A DNA stretch of 36,596 bases from Cyanobium sp. Aljojuca 7A6 (GTDB taxonomy: Bacteria > Cyanobacteriota > Cyanobacteriia > PCC-6307 > Cyanobiaceae). This document shows positions 25,963 to 34,178 of this stretch, in pieces (the first letter of the stretch is position 1; every line of letters begins with the position of its first letter). Where the stretch lies: assembly GCF_024346455.1 (NCBI RefSeq), contig NZ_JAGQCY010000024.1, positions 1-36,596 of the forward strand, read 5' to 3'. Position numbers and translations under genes: made by a program. The notes beneath the pieces were generated by a model that did not search any database, had not been told where the DNA came from, and worked only from the letters and a program-made list of their open reading frames with translations.

Positions 25963-26594
25963 GGGCGCCTCCTGATCTCCAGCTGGCGGCCTGTGGGCAA
26001 GGCACGGGGATCATCGAGGCCATTGGCGGTCGCAATCTCCCTCCACCGGTTGGGATCGCCATAGAGGGCGGCGGCGATGCTCTGGAGTGTGTCTCCGGCT
26101 TTCACCACGTAGCGAGTCGCCAGCTCCGCTGTGGTGAGGGCAGCGGAGAGCGCAGCGGTGGTGAGAAAGGGCATGGGTTCATAGCCCTTGAACTCCACCG
26201 CCAGGGTGGCGCGCAGGGGCAAACCAAAGGCGCTGAAGTGATCGAAGGTTTGCTTCACGCTAACCAGGTAGCCGGGAAAGGCGAGCGAACCCCATAACAT
26301 CAGCAGTCTCGGGGGCGCCATGGTGGGGGGCTGAGGTTCCGCCATGGCGGTGATCAAGCCGGTGCGGAGCCGCACGTCGGCACCGGTGTCGGTGGTGTCG
26401 AAAAACAACTCCAGGCTGAGGCTTCTGGCCTCTCCACCCACGAACTGCAACAAGGCAGCGGGAAGGCCCGGAATCTTGATCTCGGCAAACCGGTTGGAGC
26501 TGCTCAGCTCATAGCGGGGCGGGTTGAACATCACCGGAATCGGCGGCGTGCCCGGGGCATCGATCCTCACGATCACGGCCTTGGTGAGTGCCAT
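25959..26594 (-). CDS. Tube-initiator protein with LysM domain (Afp7/Pvc7 type)
   Basis: A 211-residue protein. The N-terminal ~150 residues form the injection-system tube domain (PIPVMFNPPRYELSSSNRFAEI, SLSLELFFDTTD, TFDHFSAFGLPLRATLAVEFKGYE). The C-terminal ~50 residues form a LysM repeat (RYVVKAGDTLQSIAAALYGDPNRWREIATANGL). In Afp/PVC particles this protein joins inner tube and hub. The ATG overlaps the preceding stop as ATGA. Confidence 0.9.
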   Translation of the reverse strand: MALTKAVIVRIDAPGTPPIPVMFNPPRYELSSSNRFAEIKIPGLPAALLQFVGGEARSLSLELFFDTTDTGADVRLRTGLITAMAEPQPPTMAPPRLLMLWGSLAFPGYLVSVKQTFDHFSAFGLPLRATLAVEFKGYEPMPFLTTAALSAALTTAELATRYVVKAGDTLQSIAAALYGDPNRWREIATANGLDDPRALPTGRQLEIRRRP

Positions 26595-27472
26595 CAGACG
26601 TTGCCCCTGCGCTCGCGCTCATGCCGGGCCTGCCGCTCCAGTTGGATCGCCACCTTCTCCGCCACCAGGGAGATGTCCTCCCGGCTGAGGTGGAGTGGGG
26701 CGGGGGCGATGGGCGAGCCGTCGCCATTCGATGGGTTGCGTTGGGATGCAGCAGGCGCCTGGGTCGAAGCAGGTGGCGTGGGCGGCGGCGGGGATGGAGC
26801 CGCGGGCAGCCAATGCAGATCCAGCCCGGGTAAAGGCGTGGCCTGGCGGATGGACTGTTCGTAGAGCACATCCACCAGGGATGGCTGGGCAGTGGATCTG
26901 GGGGGGCTGCCTTGAGCGGGAAGGGTCCATGGGAAGGACTGTCGCTCCGCGACCACTGGGCTGGATGGCTCCGATGGCGGGATGGGGGCGACGCGCTCCG
27001 GGCGTGGCGCCATCAGGGCATCACCCTGGCGAAAGGCTGGAGAGAGGGGTCGCCAGGCCGTTGTGAGGGATCGAGGCGTCGTCCTGACGGCCGGTAGCAG
27101 GGGAAGTGGTGCTGCCGATGGGGTTCCGGCAAAGGCGGAGAAGCTTCCGCCTCCATCGCCGGCTGCGGCTGCGGCTGCGGGCGCGAGGGAAGGGTTGACG
27201 CCAGCGAGGGCCAGGGGGCGGAGGATCAGGGCCTTGGGGCGAAGCCTGAGTGCAAAGGAAAAGCCGCTCCAGTGGTGGATCGTGGTGGCGGAGGAGTGGA
27301 GCGGCGGAGCTGGCCGCCACCAGGCAAGAGAAAGAGGGTGCCAGCGATGGCCTGGTGTCGAGGGTCGCCGGCGCTGCGTGCCGAGTTGCAGGGGGAGGCG
27401 AGCGGGTCGCCAGGAGCTGCGGGCTGCCAGGGCTGGCGGCGTATGGGCGGTGGCGGGGAATCCAGCTGGCAT
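26594..27472 (-). CDS. Proline-rich protein of the injection system, function unknown
   Basis: A 292-residue protein. The first ~100 residues are Arg/Pro-rich with one recognisable segment (FALRLRPKALILRPLALAGVNPSLAP). Residues ~100-250 are a low-complexity Pro/Ala/Ser linker. The last ~35 residues (LSREDISLVAEKVAIQLERQARHERE) form an amphipathic helix. It lies between DUF6760 and the LysM protein with a 4-base overlap to the latter. Since no long helical tape-measure protein exists in the cluster, this is one candidate for length control or assembly, but the sequence does not show that. The N-terminal start is uncertain. Confidence 0.65.
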   Translation of the reverse strand: MPAGFPATAHTPPALAARSSWRPARLPLQLGTQRRRPSTPGHRWHPLSLAWWRPAPPLHSSATTIHHWSGFSFALRLRPKALILRPLALAGVNPSLAPAAAAAAGDGGGSFSAFAGTPSAAPLPLLPAVRTTPRSLTTAWRPLSPAFRQGDALMAPRPERVAPIPPSEPSSPVVAERQSFPWTLPAQGSPPRSTAQPSLVDVLYEQSIRQATPLPGLDLHWLPAAPSPPPPTPPASTQAPAASQRNPSNGDGSPIAPAPLHLSREDISLVAEKVAIQLERQARHERERRGNV

Positions 27473-27496
27473 CGCGGGTCGGAGCGGAGGACCGGC

Positions 27497-27637
27497 TCAG
27501 GGGCGGGTGTTGTTCAGCGTTTCGTTGATCCTGGAGATCTCCGTTGCCCAGCGGCGCCGTTCACGATGTTCCATGTTCATCACCTGGTCGTTGGGCCAAT
27601 GAAAGTGGTAAGCGATATAGGCCACCTCCTCATACAA
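27497..27637 (-). CDS. DUF6760-type small protein
   Basis: A 46-residue reading frame that translates as LYEEVAYIAYHFHWPNDQVM followed by an MEHRERRRWATEISRIN stretch, the hallmark of the small DUF6760 proteins encoded after the tube assembly gene in cyanobacterial and actinobacterial injection-system clusters. No ATG is available; TTG at 27637 is the most likely start, and the frame is open back to 27650 or so. Its stop lies 24 bases before the next gene. Such small proteins resemble the T4-like tail-assembly chaperone region in position, but the function is unknown. Confidence 0.75.
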   Translation of the reverse strand: MYEEVAYIAYHFHWPNDQVMNMEHRERRRWATEISRINETLNNTRP

Positions 27638-27654
27638 ACGCTCGAGGGGGTAGC

Positions 27655-28026
27655 CTAGAACTCCCCCGCGCGTTCAGGCTCCATGCTGAAGGCCTGTTGG
27701 CAGTGGGGGCAGGTGATGGTGATCTGGCGCGATTCACTGCTGTTGATGCGATTGTAGAAATCCTGCAGATAACCCAGATCAGCCGCGAACAGATTTTCGA
27801 TGACCTTGGGGTTGATGGCCTCCAGGGAACCCAATCGGGTGACCACCCTGGAGAGCAGGATCACCACCAGATAGGCGGGGTTGCTCTGCACCCGTGGATC
27901 CTTCTGCGGCAGGATTTCATCGGCGGCCGTGGCCAGGCGCATGGTGCCTTCACGGTGAAGATTTCCTTCGGCGTCAACATAGCCACGGGGCAACAGGAAT
28001 TCAAACTGCGTAGCAAAGTCACTCAC
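27655..28026 (-). CDS. Phage tail assembly-type protein of the injection system
   Basis: A 123-residue protein (FEFLLPRGYVDAEGNLHREGTMRLATAADEI, then PAYLVVILLSRVVTRLGSLEAINPKVIENLF). This is the family that follows the tube gene in phage and injection-system clusters, thought to chaperone tail assembly. A C-terminal CPHC motif is seen. The start is GTG at 28026, which overlaps the tube stop as GTGA; a TTG at 28047 is less likely. Translational coupling to the tube is expected. Confidence 0.8.
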   Translation of the reverse strand: MSDFATQFEFLLPRGYVDAEGNLHREGTMRLATAADEILPQKDPRVQSNPAYLVVILLSRVVTRLGSLEAINPKVIENLFAADLGYLQDFYNRINSSESRQITITCPHCQQAFSMEPERAGEF

Positions 28027-28448
28027 GCCCTCACCGTCCGTTCGCAACTGATGGTGAGTGTCTCGATCGCCACATCATTACCCTTTGCGGTGAGGTCTGG
28101 AGCATCGTATTTACTGGGCCATGCAGTGAAGAAATTCCAGCGTACTTTCTCCTCACCCACATCATCCAGCAGGATCACCGAGCCGTCTTTACGGATGATT
28201 CTTCCGTCCAGCGCGGCCCTGTGCCAGTCGTAGAGCTCGCGGGAATCGGTGATGCCCCATTTGAGAGTGATGTCGGGGTAGGTGGCCTTGCCAGGCAGCT
28301 TGCGCACGGTGGGGGCATCACCGCCCTCACGGTATTCGATCACCTCCAGATTGGAGCCGAAACCTGTGCAGTCGGAGAAGCCAGCCTGGGTGATGCCGTC
28401 GATTTCGAGCAGGAAACGGAAATTCCGGTAGGGGTCTTTGCGGTCCAT
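28023..28448 (-). CDS. Inner tube protein (gp19-like)
   Basis: A 141-residue tail tube protein with the family pattern DPYRNFRFLLEIDGITQAGFSDCTGFGSNLEVIEYREGG, cut here as NFRFLLEIDG and FSDCTGFGS, followed by LKWGITDSRELYDWH and a C-terminal WPSKYDAPDL. Hexameric rings of this protein form the tube through which cargo passes. It is the only clear tube gene, although many Afp/PVC clusters have two or three. It lies 46 bases after the sheath stop, across a G/C-rich tract. Confidence 0.9.
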   Translation of the reverse strand: MDRKDPYRNFRFLLEIDGITQAGFSDCTGFGSNLEVIEYREGGDAPTVRKLPGKATYPDITLKWGITDSRELYDWHRAALDGRIIRKDGSVILLDDVGEEKVRWNFFTAWPSKYDAPDLTAKGNDVAIETLTISCERTVRA

Positions 28449-28493
28449 GGGGCGAATGGGCGGATGGGGGGATGGGGGGAGTAGGGGGCGGGG
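28449..28493. other. G-rich tract between sheath and tube genes
   Basis: On the plus strand, six runs of three to six G lie within 45 bases (GGGG, GGG, GGGGGG, GGGGGG, GGGGG, GGGG), separated by 2-6 bases. This meets the pattern for a G-quadruplex on the plus strand and a C-rich leader on the mRNA just before the tube ATG. No Shine-Dalgarno sequence is seen there. Confidence 0.6.
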
Positions 28494-28494
28494 T

Positions 28495-29706
28495 TCAGCC
28501 GCCAGCGATTTGCTCGATGCGGAAGATCACGAATTCGGCAGGCTTGACGGTGGCCACGCCGATTTCCGTGACCACACGCCCCAGGTCGCGCACGTCGGGG
28601 GGATTGGTATCGGCATTGCAGCGCACGAAAAAGGCCCGTTGCGCTGACTCGCCGAACAGGGCGCCGCTGCGCCATTCATTGGTGAGAAAGCCGGTGATGG
28701 TGCGCTCAATGCGTTTCCAGAGGGATGGGGTGTTGGGCTCGAACACCACCCACTGGGTGCCTTCATCGATCGATTCCCGCAGATAGTTCATGTAGCGGCG
28801 TACACCGACGTACTGAAACTCATTGCTATTGCTATCAGCGCGCGTTCGGCCTCCCCACACCTTGATGGCCCCATTGAATTCGCGGATCACGTTGATCCCA
28901 TCCGGGTTCAGACCATCCTGGATGCTACGACCGATGCGATGCTCGAGTGAAAGGGCGCCGAGCACCACCTCATTGGCGGGGGTTTTGAAAACGCCACGGG
29001 TGGCATCGCTGCGGGCATAGATGCCGGCGATGTGGCCACTCGGTGGCACGAATCGCCGTCTGGTAGTTGTGACTTGATTTTCGACTTCGGTCCATTGGAC
29101 TTCGATCCAGGGGAAATAGATGGCACCAAAACTGCCAGCCGCGCTGCGCGCGCTGGGGCTGATGGCCGCTGGCGTGAAGCTCAGGGCAGTGTCGTTGGCG
29201 TTCGCTTTGGGGGTCTGAACGCCATCGAGTACAGCAACACGATCGCCAAGGGTCTTGCAGTGGGTCAACAGGGCATCGTGTTGTGCTGCAGAGGTGGCTC
29301 CCGGAACGGCCACGATGGCGATTTCATCGATGGCGGCGAAGGCGTTCAGCTCATCGGTGAGACTCTCAAGATCTGCCTGCGCGGCTACTCGAATCACCCA
29401 GCAGCGGGTGCCGCCGTTCGAGAAGAAGCCAAAGACGGCATGGGCCAGGATCGCATTCGCTCCCTTGATTTCGCCGAAGTTGATGGTGAACTCGTTCCAG
29501 CTGGTGACCAGTAACGGTTTACCAGCCATAAACACGGTGTATCTGTCAAAGGTTCCATCGGCCTTGGGCGCCGGTTTGTCTGGCATCACGATGTCGTTGG
29601 GTACGACACCAATGAATCCCGCTGTGCTGGTGCCAACTCCGGCGATTGGGCGTACGGACGGCGGCACATCTTCGACATAGACGCCGGGTGATTTGTAGGT
29701 GGGCAT
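28495..29706 (-). CDS. Contractile tail sheath protein
   Basis: A 403-residue sheath protein. The N-terminus has the typical MPTYKSPGVYVEDVPPSVRPIAGVGTSTAGFIG, here seen as SPGVYVEDVPP and GTSTAGFIG. The C-terminal domain is conserved (VNVIREF-like INVIREFNGAIKVWGGRT, then RYMNYLRESIDEGTQW, ending in ETQ-type strand exchange near the C-terminus). Sheath rings contract to drive the tube. There is a single sheath gene. GGAG lies ten bases before the ATG. Short by about 50-100 residues compared with many sheaths, implying a small domain between the two cores. Confidence 0.93.
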   Translation of the reverse strand: MPTYKSPGVYVEDVPPSVRPIAGVGTSTAGFIGVVPNDIVMPDKPAPKADGTFDRYTVFMAGKPLLVTSWNEFTINFGEIKGANAILAHAVFGFFSNGGTRCWVIRVAAQADLESLTDELNAFAAIDEIAIVAVPGATSAAQHDALLTHCKTLGDRVAVLDGVQTPKANANDTALSFTPAAISPSARSAAGSFGAIYFPWIEVQWTEVENQVTTTRRRFVPPSGHIAGIYARSDATRGVFKTPANEVVLGALSLEHRIGRSIQDGLNPDGINVIREFNGAIKVWGGRTRADSNSNEFQYVGVRRYMNYLRESIDEGTQWVVFEPNTPSLWKRIERTITGFLTNEWRSGALFGESAQRAFFVRCNADTNPPDVRDLGRVVTEIGVATVKPAEFVIFRIEQIAGG

Positions 29707-29724
29707 CGGGGGTACTCCTCTGTC

Positions 29725-30579
29725 TCAGGGGGCGAGAGAAAGGTCCACATCAAATGCCGTTGGGGCGACGCCAGGCACCGGCATGGAACGTGTGACAGTA
29801 GTGTAGCCGGCCTTGGCAAACTTGACCGTCGCGGTGCCTGCGTCCATTCCTCCGAAGAAGAAGCGTCCTTCGGCATCGGTGAGGGTGCGCAGGCCCAGGG
29901 CCTCGATGGAAACCACAACCTCTGGCACGGGGGTGCGATTGCCTGCGGATCGCACCGTGCCACCGATCTGGTGCAAGGTCACGTTGGCGCCGCTTGTGGC
30001 GTCTTCGATGGTGAAGGTGGTGCTGCTCACCGGCTTGGCGCTCACCGGTGTGGTGAGGGCATCAATGGCGATGGTGGCGGTGAGCGTGAAGGAGGGCCGG
30101 AGCTTGCCGCCGAGGGCGGACCAGAACTCGGCCGGATTGCGCATCAGTTCGCTCTGGAGGGTCACCAGGGTGATCGGATAGGGCTGGCTGGCGAGGGGGG
30201 TGCCGCTGAGCAGGGCCGGCGGGATCGTGGGCTGACCAGCAAAGACCCGCAAGACCTCGGCCAGCAGTTGGTGTTGTTTGAGGATCGACGCTTCGCCGAC
30301 TTCCCCTGACGCGATCCACACGGTGACCAGGTAGGAGCAGGCCACCCGCAGCGGCGGCTGGCGCAGCGTCACCAGACCATTCAGCCGCTCGACGACCGGC
30401 TCATTGCAGCGCAGCTCGGTGTTTTCGCGGATGTCGTAGAGAAACAGATTGACCGTCGTGTTCTGCGGGTTGAAGGTGTCGGAGGGCCGATCGAAGGAGA
30501 CATCGGCATCGCTCACCGGGGCGGGAGCGCTCGCGGCGTCGAGGATGGCTTTCAGTGTTGTGGAGAGGGCTTGGAGCAT
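29725..30579 (-). CDS. DUF4255 tail-cap protein (Afp16/Pvc16 type) with regulatory-like domain
   Basis: A 284-residue protein. Residues 1-185 carry the Pvc16 N-terminal domain (DUF4255: VSFDRPSDTFNPQNTTVNLFLYDIRENTELR, seen as VNLFLYDIREN, and LPPLRVACSYLVTVW-like TLRQPPLRVACSYLVTVWI). Residues ~205-284 form a carboxypeptidase-regulatory-like beta-sandwich (TPVPEVVVSIEALGL, LTDAEGRFFFGG). Cap proteins terminate the sheath-tube at the distal end. Directly upstream of the sheath gene with 18 bases between. Confidence 0.88.
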   Translation of the reverse strand: MLQALSTTLKAILDAASAPAPVSDADVSFDRPSDTFNPQNTTVNLFLYDIRENTELRCNEPVVERLNGLVTLRQPPLRVACSYLVTVWIASGEVGEASILKQHQLLAEVLRVFAGQPTIPPALLSGTPLASQPYPITLVTLQSELMRNPAEFWSALGGKLRPSFTLTATIAIDALTTPVSAKPVSSTTFTIEDATSGANVTLHQIGGTVRSAGNRTPVPEVVVSIEALGLRTLTDAEGRFFFGGMDAGTATVKFAKAGYTTVTRSMPVPGVAPTAFDVDLSLAP

Positions 30580-30745
30580 GGGGCAACACAGGATGTAGCG
30601 AGCGGCCGGATGGATCTGGATCAGACTTAATTCGCTCGATTAGTACATTGTTCGATTGAGCTATCCATCTCTGTAAGGCATATAGCCAAGCTGGGCTCGG
30701 GCAGCAGATCGTTCAGAGTGGCGTGGAGCGGGTGGAACATAGGGA

Positions 30746-33700
30746 TCAAGGCAGAGGCCAGGGGTTTTTCCGTGCGGCGTTCTCAGCCATGAAGGTGCGG
30801 CCCACCTCAGTGCTGGCGTCGAGCTTCACGCCATGTGCTTTCAGCGCGGCAATCATCGCGAGTGCCTGGTCATCTCTGACTGAGATAAGCGGGCGATCGC
30901 TGCGTACATCCATTGAGGCTTCCAAGTCCTTGTTGCGGTAGCCGAACGAGTGGGCCTCGTTGTCCCAGGCGGCATGCAGCGCGGGCAGCAGCGGCAGCAG
31001 GTTCTGCGGATTGCCCAGATCGGACAACTGCCGCGCCAGGCTGGGCGGCAGACCGGCGCCTTCGAGCAGTGCGCCCACTCGCTGCGGTATGAACTGGTGC
31101 TCGAGTTCGAACGATGAGGTGTTGGCGTCCTCGGCCTCCGCGTCCTTTCGAGCATGGCCATGTTCCACCATGCGCTTCAGTTCTTCTGGGCTGGCCGAGC
31201 GAACCGGATTAATGTCGAACAGCCCACTGTCGTCGCGTGCCGCGGTGCCCAGCTCGCGTGCCTCGGTTTCTTGATGGGCCAAGGTGCGCCATGCCCTCTT
31301 GCGGATGGTCTCCCAGGTCGGGTAACCCTTGGATGTGGGCATGTCGATCGGGTCACCCGGCTTCCAGGCCCCCTTGGGTGCATTGGGGAAGCGCTTGTGA
31401 TCCCACCCCATGCCCAGGGTGCCGGGCTCAACGTGCAGAGCCCTAGCCTTCTGCCTGTACTCGGCAGCATCAGCTGCAGCTATCTCACCTGGCTTGGGCA
31501 GCACCCGTGGCGGCTCGAAGTTCTGCGGCGTGGTTGCGACCCAAGTCTCCTCTGGCGGTGCTTTGCCCTTGGCAGCCACGGGCGCTTCGTCGGCACGCAA
31601 AGCGCGTATCGGCTCGGCGTCGGGGCGCACCACGCCCGTAGCGTCATTGGCCAAAGGCTGAACCTGCTGCGACAAGTCGACTTCCAGAAAATCGGATACG
31701 CGCCGCTCCCAGCGCGCCTGGCCTTGCTCGTTCCTGTAGCGCTTCTGCGGGCTGGGAGCATCGGGGCCTTCGGTCCTCGCGCGCGGGATGGGCTGCGTTG
31801 TCACGCCCGAGCTAACGGCCGCCGCGGCCTCCATCACGTTGACCCGGGGGCTGTCGGCAGGGGCGGGATTGACGGAAATGGCCTTTGTGGCCTCGGGCCG
31901 TGGTGTCGCCAGTTCGAGCCGAGGCTGCTGTTCGGCCGTGGCCGCAGGCACTGATGGTTCTGGCAGCGCCGCCTTGCCCAGAGGTCGCTTAACCACAGCG
32001 GTGGCGCTCGTGGCAGTCGGCACATCGAGCGCAACGATGTCCGGGCGGTTGTCCCAGGGCGATGTGACTTCCGAAACCGGGGCAGGATCTTCGGGCCCCA
32101 TGCGCGTGTACGCGGGGCGCATGGATTCGAGCTCCGCGGCGCTCAAGGGTTGGTCGGCCGTCGAGGCTGGCGTGGGCTGCGAAGCTGGCGCTTCGATGAT
32201 CACCACGCGTTCGCCGCTGGATGGCGGGGATTCGCGCATGCCGCCAGCCATCGCCCGGATCTCCGGCGGCTGTGCCACCGGCAGCGCAGCCTCGATGCCG
32301 ACACGCTTCTCAGGCCGGGTGACGCCTTGCCCCTGCATCGCGTCGATCACCGCGGCCGACGGAACTTCGGCCGGAACTGGGGTTATACGCGGCGGCCTGC
32401 TTGGGGCCCATGGCAACCACCTCTGCTGCTCGGGCGTGAGCTCGACCTGCTCCATCTCACGCATGCGACGTTCCAGCCTGACTTCGGGCGTCTCGTCCGA
32501 TTTGACGGGCTTAGCCGGAGTGGCGGTTTCCGCAACCGGGGCGTTTGCAAATTTGGCGACAGCTTGAAAGGGCTCTGGCTCGGGCTTGGGTTTCGGCAAA
32601 ACAGCGCGCTCTTCGGCGGGAGGCTGATGCGGAGGCTTGGGGACCCCTTCGGCCTCGGGGGGCAGATTGCCTCCATCGCTATGCGGCTTGGCGGCTTTGA
32701 CAGCGCCGGCGGCGGCGATCACCTGCTTCATCAGGTCCATCAGCACCGGGCCGGCACGGCGCTTCTTCTCGTCCGTTGGCAGGTCAGCGGTGCCGATCTC
32801 GATCAGCTGCCCCACGATGGGCGTGATCTGCGCGCCTTCCAGCAAGGCGCCGATGCGGCCCGCCTTGTCACTGTCGCCGGCGGTGGCACCGAAAGCATTG
32901 GCCACTAGGCGGAGCAGCGCCTTGTGAAAGGCCGGGTCCTGTAGCAGCGAGGCTGCGACGAGCTGGCCGTGTGTGCGCTGCTGCGCCTCAAGCAACGCCA
33001 CGATCTCGTTGGCTGATTGCTCCACCGCCATCAGATTGCCCGAGACGCCAATCCCCTTTTCAACGACTTGCGCCCATTTGGCGGCCTGTGTCCACTGTGA
33101 GCCCACTCGGGATGCGTCGCCCCGACCCATCGACACCAACAACCAGATTGCTTCGCCGCCATGAGTGGAGACCTCGGCGGCGTTCATGCCCCAGAACAAC
33201 TCTTCGCCTTCACTCCATTCCTCGCGGCCGATGAGCTCATTGCCGACAAAGTCGTACTGCTCTGCCAGCCAGGCGGCAGCAGCCACCGGGTCGGCTACGT
33301 CGAGACCAGCCTTGCGCATCAGCTTTGTAACGCCCGAGGCGCCGGCATCCACCGTGCCTGCAAGCGAGGTGCCCATGCCCTTGAGGATGCCCCACACGGC
33401 CACAGCTTCCTTGCGGCCCATGGTGCGCCAGAAGTTCTCGGGCGCCTCGGCCGAACCGGGCGGGCCGATGTACATGGCGCTGCGTTCTGCCAGCGCCTGA
33501 AATTCGGCAAGACGCTCGCCTTCCAGCTCACGGAACAGGTCTTCATACAAATTGGCCCACTGCTCCATAAAGCCCGATCGGCCAGTTGCCCGGGCATAGG
33601 CTCGCGTGCGAGCTGCGAGTAGCAGGCGGTCAAGGTGTGGCGTACCGGCCCCAGGTCCAAGGCGCTCATCGGCTTTCGACCAGTGGCGCACGATGGCGAC

Positions 33701-33964
33701 GATCGCAGCTTCGTCGGCGTCGCGCACCCACTGCTTGCGCAGCATGTCGGCGACGCGATCAATATCGGCCGCAATGTGGGCAGCCGCTTCGGGGCCCACG
33801 TCGAAGGCCCGATTGCGCAGCATTCGTAATCGGTCCTGGTTGCCCGATGGCAGGACTGTGCTTTGCTGCGGCGCTGCCGGCTGAGCCAGACTGGGTGATT
33901 GACTGGCCGGTTTGGCGAACGAGGCCGCTCGCGGCATACGCACAGGTGGGCGACTATTACTCAT
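30746..33964 (-). CDS. Putative injection-system effector with C-terminal HNH-like nuclease domain
   Basis: A 1072-residue multidomain protein. Residues 1-45 are Pro/Ser-rich; ~45-430 are helical with two moderately hydrophobic patches; ~430-880 are a Pro/Ala-rich linker typical of secreted modular toxins. The last ~190 residues hold PTWETIRKRAWRTLA and then ELEHQFIPQR, GNPQNLLPL and LHAAWDNE, matching the HNH/endonuclease VII toxin layout (His956, Asn988 and His997, approximate numbering). It has neither DUF4157 nor a known signal and sits between ATPase and cap genes, so it is the likely cargo. No immunity gene is visible beside it. ATG 33964 is used; a TTG lies four codons earlier. Confidence 0.7.
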   Translation of the reverse strand: MSNSRPPVRMPRAASFAKPASQSPSLAQPAAPQQSTVLPSGNQDRLRMLRNRAFDVGPEAAAHIAADIDRVADMLRKQWVRDADEAAIVAIVRHWSKADERLGPGAGTPHLDRLLLAARTRAYARATGRSGFMEQWANLYEDLFRELEGERLAEFQALAERSAMYIGPPGSAEAPENFWRTMGRKEAVAVWGILKGMGTSLAGTVDAGASGVTKLMRKAGLDVADPVAAAAWLAEQYDFVGNELIGREEWSEGEELFWGMNAAEVSTHGGEAIWLLVSMGRGDASRVGSQWTQAAKWAQVVEKGIGVSGNLMAVEQSANEIVALLEAQQRTHGQLVAASLLQDPAFHKALLRLVANAFGATAGDSDKAGRIGALLEGAQITPIVGQLIEIGTADLPTDEKKRRAGPVLMDLMKQVIAAAGAVKAAKPHSDGGNLPPEAEGVPKPPHQPPAEERAVLPKPKPEPEPFQAVAKFANAPVAETATPAKPVKSDETPEVRLERRMREMEQVELTPEQQRWLPWAPSRPPRITPVPAEVPSAAVIDAMQGQGVTRPEKRVGIEAALPVAQPPEIRAMAGGMRESPPSSGERVVIIEAPASQPTPASTADQPLSAAELESMRPAYTRMGPEDPAPVSEVTSPWDNRPDIVALDVPTATSATAVVKRPLGKAALPEPSVPAATAEQQPRLELATPRPEATKAISVNPAPADSPRVNVMEAAAAVSSGVTTQPIPRARTEGPDAPSPQKRYRNEQGQARWERRVSDFLEVDLSQQVQPLANDATGVVRPDAEPIRALRADEAPVAAKGKAPPEETWVATTPQNFEPPRVLPKPGEIAAADAAEYRQKARALHVEPGTLGMGWDHKRFPNAPKGAWKPGDPIDMPTSKGYPTWETIRKRAWRTLAHQETEARELGTAARDDSGLFDINPVRSASPEELKRMVEHGHARKDAEAEDANTSSFELEHQFIPQRVGALLEGAGLPPSLARQLSDLGNPQNLLPLLPALHAAWDNEAHSFGYRNKDLEASMDVRSDRPLISVRDDQALAMIAALKAHGVKLDASTEVGRTFMAENAARKNPWPLP

Positions 33965-33987
33965 GCGCAGCACCAACTACACACCAC

Positions 33988-34026
33988 AGTTTGTGGAAAG
34001 CAATGCTTCCCTTGAACCCACAAACT
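33988..34026. promoter_or_regulatory. Inverted repeat before the effector gene
   Basis: AGTTTGTGG (33988-33996) pairs perfectly with CCACAAACT (34018-34026) around a 21-base loop. It lies 24 bases upstream of the effector ATG in the AT-richer part of the 214-base gap after the ATPase gene. It could be an operator or an mRNA hairpin limiting effector translation. No flanking promoter is convincing. Confidence 0.4.
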
Positions 34027-34178
34027 CTTGATCGATTGGTATGATGTGCAAGCGCTGCCGTAGACGCGGCCGACCGCGGGTCTGCGCAGCAGTCTCGTTT
34101 TCGCCCGTTGCCCTCGCCGTCGGGCCGCCGCGCTCGCTGCGTGATCCTGTTGAGCGCTGGCTCTGGCTCCGCCTTCAC

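Noticed and set aside
30580..30745. Promoter for the cap-sheath operon in the AT-rich gap
   Set aside because: The gap is AT-richer than its surroundings, but no pair of hexamers with proper spacing was convincing on the minus strand.
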